IMG/VR virus record: IMGVR_UViG_3300025769_000133 | Location: 1 to 57,579 of that record | Origin: a virus | Length of the DNA stretch: 57,579 nt | Direction: 5' to 3' (one strand) | Part shown: piece by piece, positions 1 through 7,609 of the stretch | Layout: every line of letters starts with the position of its first letter | Position numbering within the stretch: position 1 is the first letter of the stretch | The notes under the pieces: generated by a model | Seen by the model: only the letters and a program-made list of their open reading frames with translations | The model's database searches: none | Told to the model about the DNA's origin: nothing | Translations under genes and position numbers: made by a program

Positions 1-2
1 AA

Positions 3-779
3 CCAAAGCTTGACGGCGTACGTTGTTTATTTACAAAAGATGGTGCTTTCTCACGTGCAGGCAATCAATTTATGAATGTAGAGCATATAGAACATGACTT
101 AAAACCAGTATTTAACAGATACCCTAACCTAATACTAGACGGCGAACTATACAACCACGGTCTAAAAGATGACTTCGAAAAAATTATATCGTTAGTTAGA
201 AAGAAAAAACCAACTAAAGATAACAGAATTGAAGCAGCTCAGCAAGTACAATACCATATGTACGACGTAGCTAGCTTTCCAAACGCGACTTACACGTGGC
301 GTATGGGTTTTATTAATAGATTAACTGACTCTAGTATGGTGAGAACTAGCAACTGTCTAGTAGTCACTGAAAGTAAAGTAGCGCTAGATCTTGATGACGC
401 TATGGCTTTTCACAGTAAAAACCTACAACTAGGTTATGAAGGCAGTATGTATAGAACATTAGACGGCTATTACAAAGGTACAAGATCATGGGATCTTATG
501 AAATTTAAAGATTTCCACGATGACGAAGCAGTTATCGTAGGCTATGAAACAGGTAAAGGTAAGCGACAAGGCACGCTCGGTAAGTTCATCATGCAAGATG
601 ACGAAGGCATAGAGTTCGGCTGTCCACCGGGCAAAGGATATGACTACAAGGATCTTGCAGGTATGCTCAATAACGTTCATGACTATATAGGTCAACGTGC
701 TACCTTTACTTACTTTCAAAGAACTAAAGCAGGTTCTTACAGACACCCACATTATAAATGTCTACGTAACTACGAATGA
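3..779 (+). CDS. ATP-dependent DNA ligase (5' end outside window)
   Basis: Nick-sealing ligase for phage DNA replication and repair. The reading frame is open from base 3, so the gene starts upstream of the window; the in-frame ATG at 72 is not the true start. The visible part begins inside the nucleotidyltransferase core: KLDGVR at bases 9-26 is motif I, whose Lys receives AMP. LDGELY (motif III), GYEGSMYR (motif IV) and LMKFK (motif V) follow, then a short OB-like C-terminal region ending YKCLRNYE. The motif order and spacing are those of compact viral ligases. The stop overlaps the next gene start (ATGA), suggesting translational coupling at the head of this + strand replication operon. 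The family call is firm; the N-terminal length is unknown. Confidence 0.93.
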   Translation, partial: PKLDGVRCLFTKDGAFSRAGNQFMNVEHIEHDLKPVFNRYPNLILDGELYNHGLKDDFEKIISLVRKKKPTKDNRIEAAQQVQYHMYDVASFPNATYTWRMGFINRLTDSSMVRTSNCLVVTESKVALDLDDAMAFHSKNLQLGYEGSMYRTLDGYYKGTRSWDLMKFKDFHDDEAVIVGYETGKGKRQGTLGKFIMQDDEGIEFGCPPGKGYDYKDLAGMLNNVHDYIGQRATFTYFQRTKAGSYRHPHYKCLRNYE

Positions 780-1285
780 ATATATTTTATTTACATAAAG
801 ACCCAGTTATTGCTGCTAAGGTACAATACAACAAACATGTTGTTAAGATGATCTTAGAATCAGCCCAGATGCTTTGTACAGCGCATCATCATTATGCTGA
901 ACAGTATGATTATGACAATAGTTATATACCTTACAAAAAAGCTCATTACAATCATCCATCTACAATATGGACACGTGAAAGTGATGAGCATTACTTCTGG
1001 CTGTTTAACCACATGATGGCGTTAGGTAAAGAATATACTAAACGATACGGTAAAACACATTTATCTATTAATAAGTGTTTCTTACCATTATATAGAATAC
1101 CAAATGGTATACCGAGCAATGGTTTTACACAACCACCTCAATGTATGCCTGACGAATTTAAAGACAAATGTAGTGTTAAAGCTTACTGGAACTACTACAT
1201 AGGAGAAAAACATACAGTAGCTAATAAAAACGAGAAGATATATGAGAAAGCTGATATGGAAACTATACAACGAAAATATGATTAG
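776..1285 (+). CDS. conserved marine-phage protein of unknown function
   Basis: 169-residue protein beginning MNIFYLHKDPVIAAK, with a HVVKMILESAQMLCTAHHHY segment rich in His and aromatic residues. From memory, proteins opening MNIF-L--DP--AA and containing HVVKMI-E-AQ-L-TAH occur in many marine T4-like and podovirus-like phages, without an assigned function. The His cluster and the later Cys/His positions could bind a metal, which is inference only. It starts inside the ligase stop codon (4-base overlap), so it is expected to be co-translated with the ligase. No signal peptide or membrane segment is visible. Confidence 0.8.
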   Translation: MNIFYLHKDPVIAAKVQYNKHVVKMILESAQMLCTAHHHYAEQYDYDNSYIPYKKAHYNHPSTIWTRESDEHYFWLFNHMMALGKEYTKRYGKTHLSINKCFLPLYRIPNGIPSNGFTQPPQCMPDEFKDKCSVKAYWNYYIGEKHTVANKNEKIYEKADMETIQRKYD

Positions 1286-1328
1286 CGAAGAAGTAGCTAA
1301 CTTGTTACTAGATAAACATTACGAATGA
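1278..1328 (+). CDS. possible 16-residue coupled micropeptide
   Basis: A very short frame, MISEEVANLLLDKHYE, begins 8 bases inside the preceding gene and ends in an ATGA junction with the next. It exactly fills the gap between two longer genes, which suggests either a real coupled peptide or a translational bridge. No homology can be judged at this length. Confidence 0.2.
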   Translation: MISEEVANLLLDKHYE

Positions 1329-1522
1329 GAAGATACAGACACGAATTAATTAGATATCTTAAATATAAAAAGCATGTGTCTGTAGTTGAAACAAGATTAA
1401 TGCATTTAAGAAATAAATTATGCAAACAAGCAGTATTACACGGTAACATTGATATTGTTACTAGAAAACAGTATTTAAAATATAATAAATATTTATTAAA
1501 ATTAATACATGGCATCAAGTAA
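1325..1522 (+). CDS. small basic hypothetical protein
   Basis: 65 residues, strongly basic (many Lys and Arg, few acidic residues) and helical in character, starting MRRYRHELIRYLKYKK. I do not recognise a family. It starts at an ATGA overlap with the short upstream frame and overlaps the next small frame by 14 bases, the same tight packing as the rest of this operon. Its charge suggests nucleic-acid binding, but that is inference. Confidence 0.45.
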   Translation: MRRYRHELIRYLKYKKHVSVVETRLMHLRNKLCKQAVLHGNIDIVTRKQYLKYNKYLLKLIHGIK

Positions 1523-1646
1523 AAGAGATTATATGGAAACATACGACCCTTTATCATCAAGATATTATAATATAATACTTGAAAAGATTAAAGAAGAACA
1601 AATGATTTACGAGACATTGTGTGACACAAGGTCTAAAGATAAATAA
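1509..1646 (+). CDS. 45-residue hypothetical protein
   Basis: Frame opening MASSKRDYMETYDP and ending CDTRSKDK, helical and charged, with Tyr-rich content. It overlaps the upstream gene by 14 bases and ends 10 bases before the ATG chosen for the next gene, so it fills the space cleanly. No known family recognised. Confidence 0.4.
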   Translation: MASSKRDYMETYDPLSSRYYNIILEKIKEEQMIYETLCDTRSKDK

Positions 1647-1656
1647 TAATAGGCTA

Positions 1657-2280
1657 ATGTCACAAAGAACTATGAAATACCTAAATGATAACCGCATCAT
1701 TTACCGAAAGTATTCTGAAGATCAACCCACAAAGGAATATAAATGGGGTTGGTACTATGCTGATGGTACACATGGGTATTATAGTCTGTTTAATAGCCCA
1801 GCTAAGATAACTACAGTAAAATCTTTAAAGTGGCATTTATTAACTCTTTGGTGGTTAAATCCTAGTATGGATAAAACTAAGTTTAACGAATTAGCTACAG
1901 TAATTATACACAAACCTAACGGTTTTATTACTTTTAATGTATCAAACTTAATGCTAAACACAATAATAAATGATGTTTATATGCAAGATCTTGAAAGACC
2001 ACCTAAGAATAAATTACGCAAAGTAGTTTTTAAAGACGGAACAGGTTTATCTAAAATAGAAAAACTTAAAATTGTAGGACAATTGGTTGGTAGATCAACT
2101 AAAGTTAATGAACCGGTTATATATCAATGTATGTTGGATATAAATAATGTTGGTAAGAAAATAACAATTGAACATATAGCTAAAATATTAAAGTGTTCAA
2201 GTAGAACAATACATAGAAATATGAGCACAGAGCTAAAAAAAGAAAAAGATCTTTTAAATATAGAAAATGAAAAAATATAA
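1657..2280 (+). CDS. hypothetical protein with C-terminal helix-turn-helix
   Basis: About 207 residues from ATG 1657; an upstream in-frame GTG at 1621 is possible but would overlap the preceding small gene. The N-terminal part is rich in aromatic residues (KWGWYYADGTHGYYS) and resembles no family I can name. The C-terminal 60 residues contain a helix-turn-helix pattern, ITIEHIAKILKCSSRTIHR, preceded by a helical segment. The gene overlaps the sigma-factor gene by 14 bases and probably forms a regulatory pair with it: a DNA-binding protein that may steer phage or host transcription. The HTH is visible in sequence; the role is inferred. Confidence 0.7.
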   Translation: MSQRTMKYLNDNRIIYRKYSEDQPTKEYKWGWYYADGTHGYYSLFNSPAKITTVKSLKWHLLTLWWLNPSMDKTKFNELATVIIHKPNGFITFNVSNLMLNTIINDVYMQDLERPPKNKLRKVVFKDGTGLSKIEKLKIVGQLVGRSTKVNEPVIYQCMLDINNVGKKITIEHIAKILKCSSRTIHRNMSTELKKEKDLLNIENEKI

Positions 2281-3028
2281 TATCAAAAACTATATAAGAT
2301 GGAAAGAAGATGTTAAATTAGCCATAGCTAGAATAACAATAAAAGATTATATAGAATACTCAGATAAAGAACTAAAAATTATATTTTTACCTTTAGTTGA
2401 GAACGTAGCTAGAAAATTTTCAACAGCGCAAGAAGCCTCAGGTGTAATGTCTATAATGGATCTAGTACAAGAAGGTAGTTTACAACTATGTAAAGCTGTA
2501 GGAAAACTAGATAGAGACAAACTAGCGGAATCAGAGGATAAATTAAAATCTTTAAAATCTTTTTTCGCTAAAAGAATAAGAGGTGGTATACGTAGAGAAA
2601 TAGATAAAAACAGAGCTCAAATGAGAATACCTGAACACAAGCTTAATGAAATACGTAAAGATGGTGGTAAAGACAAAAAAATGGTAGCTATGTTTTTTAA
2701 TTCAATGTTTTTAAGTATTGATAATAAACCTTATGATGATGATGATGATATGATATACCAAATACCTGACAAGTCAGATCCGTATAACGAAGAAATGTTA
2801 AATGCTTATATAATGAGTTTATTAACAAAACATCTCAATTGGAATGAAATGTTTACTCTTGAAAAAAGCTATGGCTTAACAGGTCCTAAATGGTCTGCTA
2901 AAGAAATAGCTGAAAAACTAGACATAAAAGGAATATCATCTTATGTTCGTGTTTCAGAGATTAAAAGACAAGCTGTTGACAAGCTTATAGAAAACGTAGA
3001 TCACTCGCAAGTGGTTGATTTCCTGTAA
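2267..3028 (+). CDS. sigma-70 family RNA polymerase sigma factor
   Basis: 253-residue sigma-like protein expected to redirect host RNA polymerase to phage promoters. Region 2 is visible at about residues 40-105: LVENVARKFS, IMDLVQEGSLQLCKAV, then SFFAKRIRGGIRREIDKN, matching the core-binding and -10-recognition helices. Residues about 120-180 are a loosely conserved linker with a DDDDD tract. Region 4, a C-terminal HTH, is at about 195-240 (EMFTLEKSYGL, WSAKEIAEKLDI, VRVSEIKRQAVDKL). No RNA polymerase gene occurs in the window, so the phage probably depends on the host enzyme. It starts 14 bases inside the HTH gene. Confidence 0.85.
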   Translation: MKKYNIKNYIRWKEDVKLAIARITIKDYIEYSDKELKIIFLPLVENVARKFSTAQEASGVMSIMDLVQEGSLQLCKAVGKLDRDKLAESEDKLKSLKSFFAKRIRGGIRREIDKNRAQMRIPEHKLNEIRKDGGKDKKMVAMFFNSMFLSIDNKPYDDDDDMIYQIPDKSDPYNEEMLNAYIMSLLTKHLNWNEMFTLEKSYGLTGPKWSAKEIAEKLDIKGISSYVRVSEIKRQAVDKLIENVDHSQVVDFL

Positions 3029-3071
3029 GTTACCTATGTAAAACAATTAAATAATATGTAATTATAATAGT

Positions 3072-3599
3072 ATGACAATTAACGAAAAATTATCAAAAAT
3101 CCAAGTTGAGTTTAAATCAAAGAAATCTAGATTTAACTCGTTCGGTAAGTACAATTTCCGTTCTGCCGAAGACATTCTCGAAGCAACAAAACCCTTTTTA
3201 AAGGAGCTAAACGTTACTGTTACAGTAGATGAAGAGCTAGTATCATTTGACCCACCAGTTATGCAGGTTACTGCTAAAATATCTGATGGTAAAGATTCAA
3301 TAAACTCTAAAGCTGTAGTTGGTGTAGACTTAGATCAAAAAGGTATGCAAATGCCACAGAGATACGGCGCTGCAAGTTCATACGGTAAAAAGTATGCACT
3401 TGGTAATCTGTTCTTGATTGATGACACTCAAGATTCAGACGCAACGAACACACACGGCAAAGCAACTGCCGCTAAACAAACAATGACTAAAGAGTCTTTA
3501 GCTAAAGCAAAAGAGTATATTGCAAAAGGCGGTAGCTTAAATGCTATTAAAGCTAAATATGTAGTCACAAAAAAGCATGAAGAAATGCTAACACTATGA
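3072..3599 (+). CDS. erf: ERF-family single-strand annealing recombinase
   Basis: 175 residues. The N-terminal two thirds follow the ERF pattern: an initial helix (MTINEKLSKIQVEF), KYNFRSAEDILEATKPFLKE, and the signature GAASSYGKKYALGNLF followed by DDTQDSDA. ERF proteins anneal complementary single strands during phage recombination and genome circularisation or concatemer repair. The C-terminal tail (TKESLAKAKEYIAKGGSLNAI) is a short helical domain often attached to ERF. Its stop overlaps the exonuclease gene start by 4 bases, giving the classic annealase-exonuclease-SSB cassette. A 43-base A+T-rich gap precedes it, one of the few places in this arm where an internal promoter could lie. Confidence 0.88.
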   Translation: MTINEKLSKIQVEFKSKKSRFNSFGKYNFRSAEDILEATKPFLKELNVTVTVDEELVSFDPPVMQVTAKISDGKDSINSKAVVGVDLDQKGMQMPQRYGAASSYGKKYALGNLFLIDDTQDSDATNTHGKATAAKQTMTKESLAKAKEYIAKGGSLNAIKAKYVVTKKHEEMLTL

Positions 3600-4327
3600 A
3601 GAAAGAAAAGATAATAGAAATGCTAAGAGAAGATAAGCATTACTACGGTGACTTTGGTAAACAGTATTTAAGTAATTCAGATATATCTACATTACTTAAA
3701 AATCCATTAGCTTTAAAAGAACCTAGTAAGTCAAATGCTCACTTCTTAGTAGGAGGCTATTTTCACACTGCTATATTAGAACCAGATAAACTTAAGAATT
3801 TTAAGATTATTGATTCTAGTAGCAGAAACACTAAGGTCTATAAAGAAATGTCCGGTGGTGAAATGTGCTTGCTACAGCATGAGGTTGACTTAGTTGACAA
3901 TCTAATTTCTACAATGCTAAACAATAAAGTTTGCAGAGACCTCATCGCAGAAGAAAAAGGCGAATATGAAGTACCTGCAATAACTGAGTTGTTCGGTCAA
4001 ATGTGGAAAGGTAAAGCAGACGTTGTTAATCACAACGAAAAATTAATAATAGATCTTAAAACAACTTCTGATCTTGATAACTTTAAATGGAACGCTAAAA
4101 AATATAATTATGATTCTCAAGCTTACATTTATAGAAAACTATTTGGTTATGAATTTATATTTATAGCAATAGATAAAAAATCAGGTCAAATAGGTTTGTT
4201 CGACTGTTCTGATAAATTTTATAATTCAGGTATGGAAAAAGTTGAGAAAGCATCAGAAGCTTACGATCTATTTTATAACACAGAGGGATTTGACCCTCAC
4301 CAATATTTTATAAACCAAACCCTATAA
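3596..4327 (+). CDS. PD-(D/E)XK exonuclease, RecE/DUF3799-like
   Basis: 243 residues. An early G-GYFHTAILEP motif (about residue 60) is the G-x-x-x-H feature of RecE/AddB-type PD-(D/E)XK nucleases. WKGKADVV, LIIDLKTTSDLDNF, SQAYIYRKLFG supply the catalytic Asp, the D-x-K pair and the downstream Gln motif. It likely resects dsDNA 5' ends so that the adjacent ERF protein can anneal the exposed strand. Co-translation with ERF (4-base overlap) and the SSB-like gene one base downstream support this. The fold assignment is strong; polarity and exact substrate are inferred from context. Confidence 0.87.
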   Translation: MKKEKIIEMLREDKHYYGDFGKQYLSNSDISTLLKNPLALKEPSKSNAHFLVGGYFHTAILEPDKLKNFKIIDSSSRNTKVYKEMSGGEMCLLQHEVDLVDNLISTMLNNKVCRDLIAEEKGEYEVPAITELFGQMWKGKADVVNHNEKLIIDLKTTSDLDNFKWNAKKYNYDSQAYIYRKLFGYEFIFIAIDKKSGQIGLFDCSDKFYNSGMEKVEKASEAYDLFYNTEGFDPHQYFINQTL

Positions 4328-4328
4328 T

Positions 4329-4646
4329 ATGGCAGGAATAATTAAAGCGAGCATTAACTTAAATGCAATAGACAAATCAAAAATAATAGAAGGTAAGAAA
4401 GGAAAGTATTTGCCCATTACAATTACGGTGAATGACGAACCTGACCAATTTGGAAACCAAGGTCCAGTAACAATGGATCAAACCAAAGAAGAAAGAGAAG
4501 CTAAAACACCTAAACAATATCTAGGTAATGTTAAGGTTGTTTGGACTAACGGAACTTTCCCTGATAAAATACCATACGAGCAAAACGGTCAAGCTCCACA
4601 ACAAACTAAACAACCAGCAAAAGTAGAAGACGATCTACCATTTTAA
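4329..4646 (+). CDS. single-stranded DNA-binding protein-like
   Basis: 105 residues: an N-terminal beta-rich OB-like part (IKASINLNAIDKSKII, KYLPITITVND, LGNVKVVWTNGT), then a Gln/Pro-rich flexible linker and the terminal VEDDLPF. An acidic tail ending in D-D-x-P-F is the partner-recruiting tip found on bacterial and phage SSBs. It lies between the ERF/exonuclease pair and the primase-helicase, the usual place for an SSB. The core is shorter and more divergent than bacterial SSB, so the call rests mainly on tail, size and context. Confidence 0.8.
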   Translation: MAGIIKASINLNAIDKSKIIEGKKGKYLPITITVNDEPDQFGNQGPVTMDQTKEEREAKTPKQYLGNVKVVWTNGTFPDKIPYEQNGQAPQQTKQPAKVEDDLPF

Positions 4647-4655
4647 TTAAATCAA

Positions 4656-6368
4656 ATGCAAGTCGAACAAACAGAGATCAATGGTTTTCAAATTGAAAAC
4701 TTTAATCAGCACGGCTTAGAAGCAGGTAAAACGCAGGGGATTTGTCCCCTGTGTTCGTCTTCTAGGAAACCTGAGAATAAGAAAGCTAAATGTGCTTCTT
4801 ATGATTGGGAGCGTGGTCTCGGTACTTGCCATAACTGTGATAGCAGTTTTCAACTACACACATACAAACGTAAAGGTAAAGCTGAACGTGAATATGTTAT
4901 GCCTGAAGTTAAAAAGGTTGATCTTGTAGTTGATAAAACGTTAGAATGGTTTAAGACTAGAGGAATATCTAAGGATACACTAGATGAATTAAAAGTTAGT
5001 GTTGGTAAAGAATATATGCCTCAGACCGGCAAAGCCGAGAATACTATACAGTTTAATTATTATGTAGGTGGACAACTTACTAACGTTAAATACAGAGATG
5101 GTAGAAAAAACTTTAAGCTTTATAAAGGAGCTGAAAAAGTATTTTATAACATAGACAATATTGTAGGTCATGATACCTGTGTGATAGTTGAAGGTGAAAT
5201 GGATGTTTTAGCTTTACACGAAGCAGGTGTACCAAATGCAATATCAGTTCCAAATGGAGCTACACTTAACACGAACAATCTAGACTATTTAGACAACTGT
5301 ATTGATTATTTTGATGATAAGTCTAAAATAATTATTGCAGTTGATTCAGATGCACCGGGACAAGCCCTACAGACTGAATTGATACGTAGACTTGGAGCTG
5401 AGACTTGTTATATAACTACGTTTGATGATTGCAAAGATGCTAATGAGTATTTAGTTAAGCACTCTAGTAAGGAGCTATTGTCACGTATTACAAATGCAAA
5501 ACCTGTACCGTTAGAAAACGTTACTACATTTAGAGATATAGAAGATGAAATTACAGACTTTGTTAGAAATGGTTTTAAGCGTGGTCACACTATTGGCCTT
5601 GATAACTTTGATAGTATTTTTAGCACATATACTAAACAGTTTATCACAGTTACAGGAATCCCTAGCTCTGGTAAGTCAGATTTTGTAGATCAAATGGTTG
5701 TAGGTTATAATAAAGAGTATGAATGGAAGACAGCGTTTGCTTCACCTGAAAATGCTCCTACATATTTACATGCACACAAGTTAATGCGTAAAGTATGGGG
5801 TGATATGCCTGACAAAGGAGATATTGGTGGAGATAAATGGAATCAAGTAGCTGAACATGTTAATGATAACTTTTTCTTTATTGATATGGAACGTTACACT
5901 CTTGAGTCTGTATTACGTAAAGGAGCTGAGCTCGTGAAACGTAAAGGTATTAAATGTCTAGTTATTGATCCATTTAATAAAGTTAGAGATGTTGACTGTA
6001 CAACAGAGGACGTTAACCGTTACACGATGGAATATCTAACTAAGATTGAAACCTTTGCTAAGAAATATGATGTGCTAGTATTTATAGTAGCTCATCCAAC
6101 TAAAATGTATAAAACACAAGATGGTAAAATTGAAGAACCGACTATGTATAATATTAAAGGTGGCGGCGAATGGTACGATGCTAGCTATCATGGTCTTCTT
6201 GTACATCGTGATTATGAGCTTAAGACAACTAAAGTTAAAGTTCTTAAATGTAAATTTCAGAACCTTGGCGAAAACGGTGCTGAAGCACATTTTACGTGGG
6301 AGCCACGCTCAGGATGCTTCATACCGGAAATAAAACCAGAACTAGAAGAAAAAATGCCATGGGAATAA
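4656..6368 (+). CDS. bifunctional DNA primase-helicase (T7 gp4-like)
   Basis: 570 residues; unwinds the replication fork and makes lagging-strand primers. An N-terminal zinc-binding domain shows CPLC (C30, C33) and CHNC (C58, C61). A TOPRIM primase core follows, with IVEGEMDVLALHEAG at about residue 176 and IIAVDSDAPGQ at about 226. The C-terminal RecA-like helicase has Walker A GIPSSGKS at about 334, Walker B KCLVIDPFN at about 440, and an IVAHPTKM sensor-like motif. Domain order and length match T7 gp4. It is expected to work with the SSB-like protein and ligase of the same operon and with a DNA polymerase outside the window. Confidence 0.95.
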   Translation: MQVEQTEINGFQIENFNQHGLEAGKTQGICPLCSSSRKPENKKAKCASYDWERGLGTCHNCDSSFQLHTYKRKGKAEREYVMPEVKKVDLVVDKTLEWFKTRGISKDTLDELKVSVGKEYMPQTGKAENTIQFNYYVGGQLTNVKYRDGRKNFKLYKGAEKVFYNIDNIVGHDTCVIVEGEMDVLALHEAGVPNAISVPNGATLNTNNLDYLDNCIDYFDDKSKIIIAVDSDAPGQALQTELIRRLGAETCYITTFDDCKDANEYLVKHSSKELLSRITNAKPVPLENVTTFRDIEDEITDFVRNGFKRGHTIGLDNFDSIFSTYTKQFITVTGIPSSGKSDFVDQMVVGYNKEYEWKTAFASPENAPTYLHAHKLMRKVWGDMPDKGDIGGDKWNQVAEHVNDNFFFIDMERYTLESVLRKGAELVKRKGIKCLVIDPFNKVRDVDCTTEDVNRYTMEYLTKIETFAKKYDVLVFIVAHPTKMYKTQDGKIEEPTMYNIKGGGEWYDASYHGLLVHRDYELKTTKVKVLKCKFQNLGENGAEAHFTWEPRSGCFIPEIKPELEEKMPWE

Positions 6369-6661
6369 AATATATAATAGCAGCGTTATTGTTTACAAGT
6401 TGTAATGTAAGTTCTAAAGTATTAGAAAAATACAACAATGATAACTTCAATTACGTAGGCAGAACAGTAACATATGAAGATGAAGTTGTAGCTAAATTAA
6501 AAGCTATTGAATTATCATACGACGGAGGTGAATTAATATATGAAGCCACGTTTGAATTAACAAACAGCAAATACAACCCTTATGCTATCAACGTTATTAA
6601 AATAGCTAGAATGCATCCCAAAATGAAAGACTGGGATATAGAGGTTGAACTTAAGTATTAA
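6359..6661 (+). CDS. small lipoprotein
   Basis: 100 residues from ATG 6359, 10 bases inside the primase-helicase gene. The first 18 residues (MGIKYIIAALLFTSCNVS) form a short lipoprotein signal with a lipobox-like LFTSC, placing the Cys at residue 15. The mature part is mixed beta/charged and unrecognised. A longer frame upstream of this ATG lies inside the helicase gene and would bury the signal, so it was rejected. Expression with early replication genes suggests action on the host envelope, for example superinfection exclusion; that role is inference. Confidence 0.7.
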   Translation: MGIKYIIAALLFTSCNVSSKVLEKYNNDNFNYVGRTVTYEDEVVAKLKAIELSYDGGELIYEATFELTNSKYNPYAINVIKIARMHPKMKDWDIEVELKY

Positions 6662-6918
6662 TGACACCTAAAAAGGTTGATTGGAAACCACCTTTATGGG
6701 ATAAATCAAACACTGAAGCATACCAATGGTGTATAAAACATGGTATCAAAATATACTCCGTGCCTTGCGGTAAAGGTTTTAGCAACAAGACTTGTTGGAT
6801 AGAGGTAAATGTAAACGGAAGAAAACAATTAAGTCCAGGAACTTATGGTCCAACAGAATTATGGCCTAAAGTTATGGAACTATATAAATTTTATTATGAT
6901 AAAAACATTCGCAAATAA
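6661..6918 (+). CDS. hypothetical protein
   Basis: 85 residues, Trp- and Lys-rich (PKKVDWKPPLWDKS, CWIEVNVNGRKQLSPG), probably a small single-domain soluble protein. The TGA/TAATG-type junction with the lipoprotein gene (1-base overlap) and a 23-base overlap with the ThyA-family gene show it is part of the operon. No family recognised. Confidence 0.6.
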   Translation: MTPKKVDWKPPLWDKSNTEAYQWCIKHGIKIYSVPCGKGFSNKTCWIEVNVNGRKQLSPGTYGPTELWPKVMELYKFYYDKNIRK

Positions 6919-7609
6919 ATTTAGAAATGCAGACGATGCTTTTTCATATTGGTATCAATGCATAGAACACTATGGTACTGAATTTGCAGGTACAAAAGCT
7001 TTATTTAATATAGGTTTTGAAATGGAAAAGCCAGACCAAATAGATATCAAACAGTCATGGCGTAACTGGAAAAAAGACTATGCGTCAGCAGAGTTTCAAT
7101 GGTATTTAACAGGTGATCCTAACATTAGCAAGTTAGGAGATATATACGGTAAAGTACCTAAGATATGGACTAAGATGGCTAATGAGCTTGGTCAAGTTAA
7201 TTCTAATTATGGGGCACAATGGGAAAGACGTGGTCAATTAGACAAAGTTATTAAAATGCTAAGACGTAACCCAGACACTAGACAAGCTACGATATCTATA
7301 TATGATGGCAAAGAAATGGATCAATATAAATATGATACACCTTGTACCTACGCAATACAGTTCACAGTTGTAAACGACAAACTTAATATGTGTGTGACGA
7401 TGCGATCTAATGATCTCTGGTACGGTTTTTGTAATGATCAGTATTGTTTTGCAAGACTGCAGCAAATGGTTGCAGAGGAAACAGATTACGAACTAGGATC
7501 TTATTTTCATTTTGCACATAATTTACATTTGTATGAAAAAGATTTAGGAAAGTTCTTACCGCAAAAGCCTGATAATCTGCTACAAAGAAAACACGACATA
7601 TATGGATAA
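6896..7609 (+). CDS. ThyA-family enzyme, probable dCMP hydroxymethylase
   Basis: 237 residues from ATG 6896; an upstream in-frame ATG at 6845 would bury it further in the preceding gene. The fold is thymidylate synthase: catalytic Cys150 in DTPCTYAIQF, Arg170-Ser171-Asp173 in MRSNDLW, and His211/Tyr213 in HLYEKD. The spacing from Cys to these residues equals that from C146 in E. coli ThyA (R166, D169, H207, Y209). The position of the dUMP-selecting Asn (C+31) is Asp181 (GFCNDQY). The same Asn-to-Asp exchange distinguishes T4 dCMP hydroxymethylase, so a dCMP substrate and cytosine-modified DNA are likely. A divergent thymidylate synthase remains possible. Confidence 0.85.
   Translation: MIKTFANKFRNADDAFSYWYQCIEHYGTEFAGTKALFNIGFEMEKPDQIDIKQSWRNWKKDYASAEFQWYLTGDPNISKLGDIYGKVPKIWTKMANELGQVNSNYGAQWERRGQLDKVIKMLRRNPDTRQATISIYDGKEMDQYKYDTPCTYAIQFTVVNDKLNMCVTMRSNDLWYGFCNDQYCFARLQQMVAEETDYELGSYFHFAHNLHLYEKDLGKFLPQKPDNLLQRKHDIYG

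Noticed and set aside
1621-1656. GTG start for the HTH protein
   Set aside because: It would overlap the 45-residue frame that ends at 1646; ATG 1657 fits the local packing better.
6296-6358. Upstream start for the lipoprotein gene
   Set aside because: It would add about 21 basic residues in front of the signal peptide and lies inside the helicase gene; ATG 6359 gives a proper lipoprotein signal.
6845-6895. Upstream start for the ThyA-family gene
   Set aside because: It adds 17 residues inside the preceding gene; ATG 6896 gives Cys-to-residue spacing and length like known ThyA-family enzymes.
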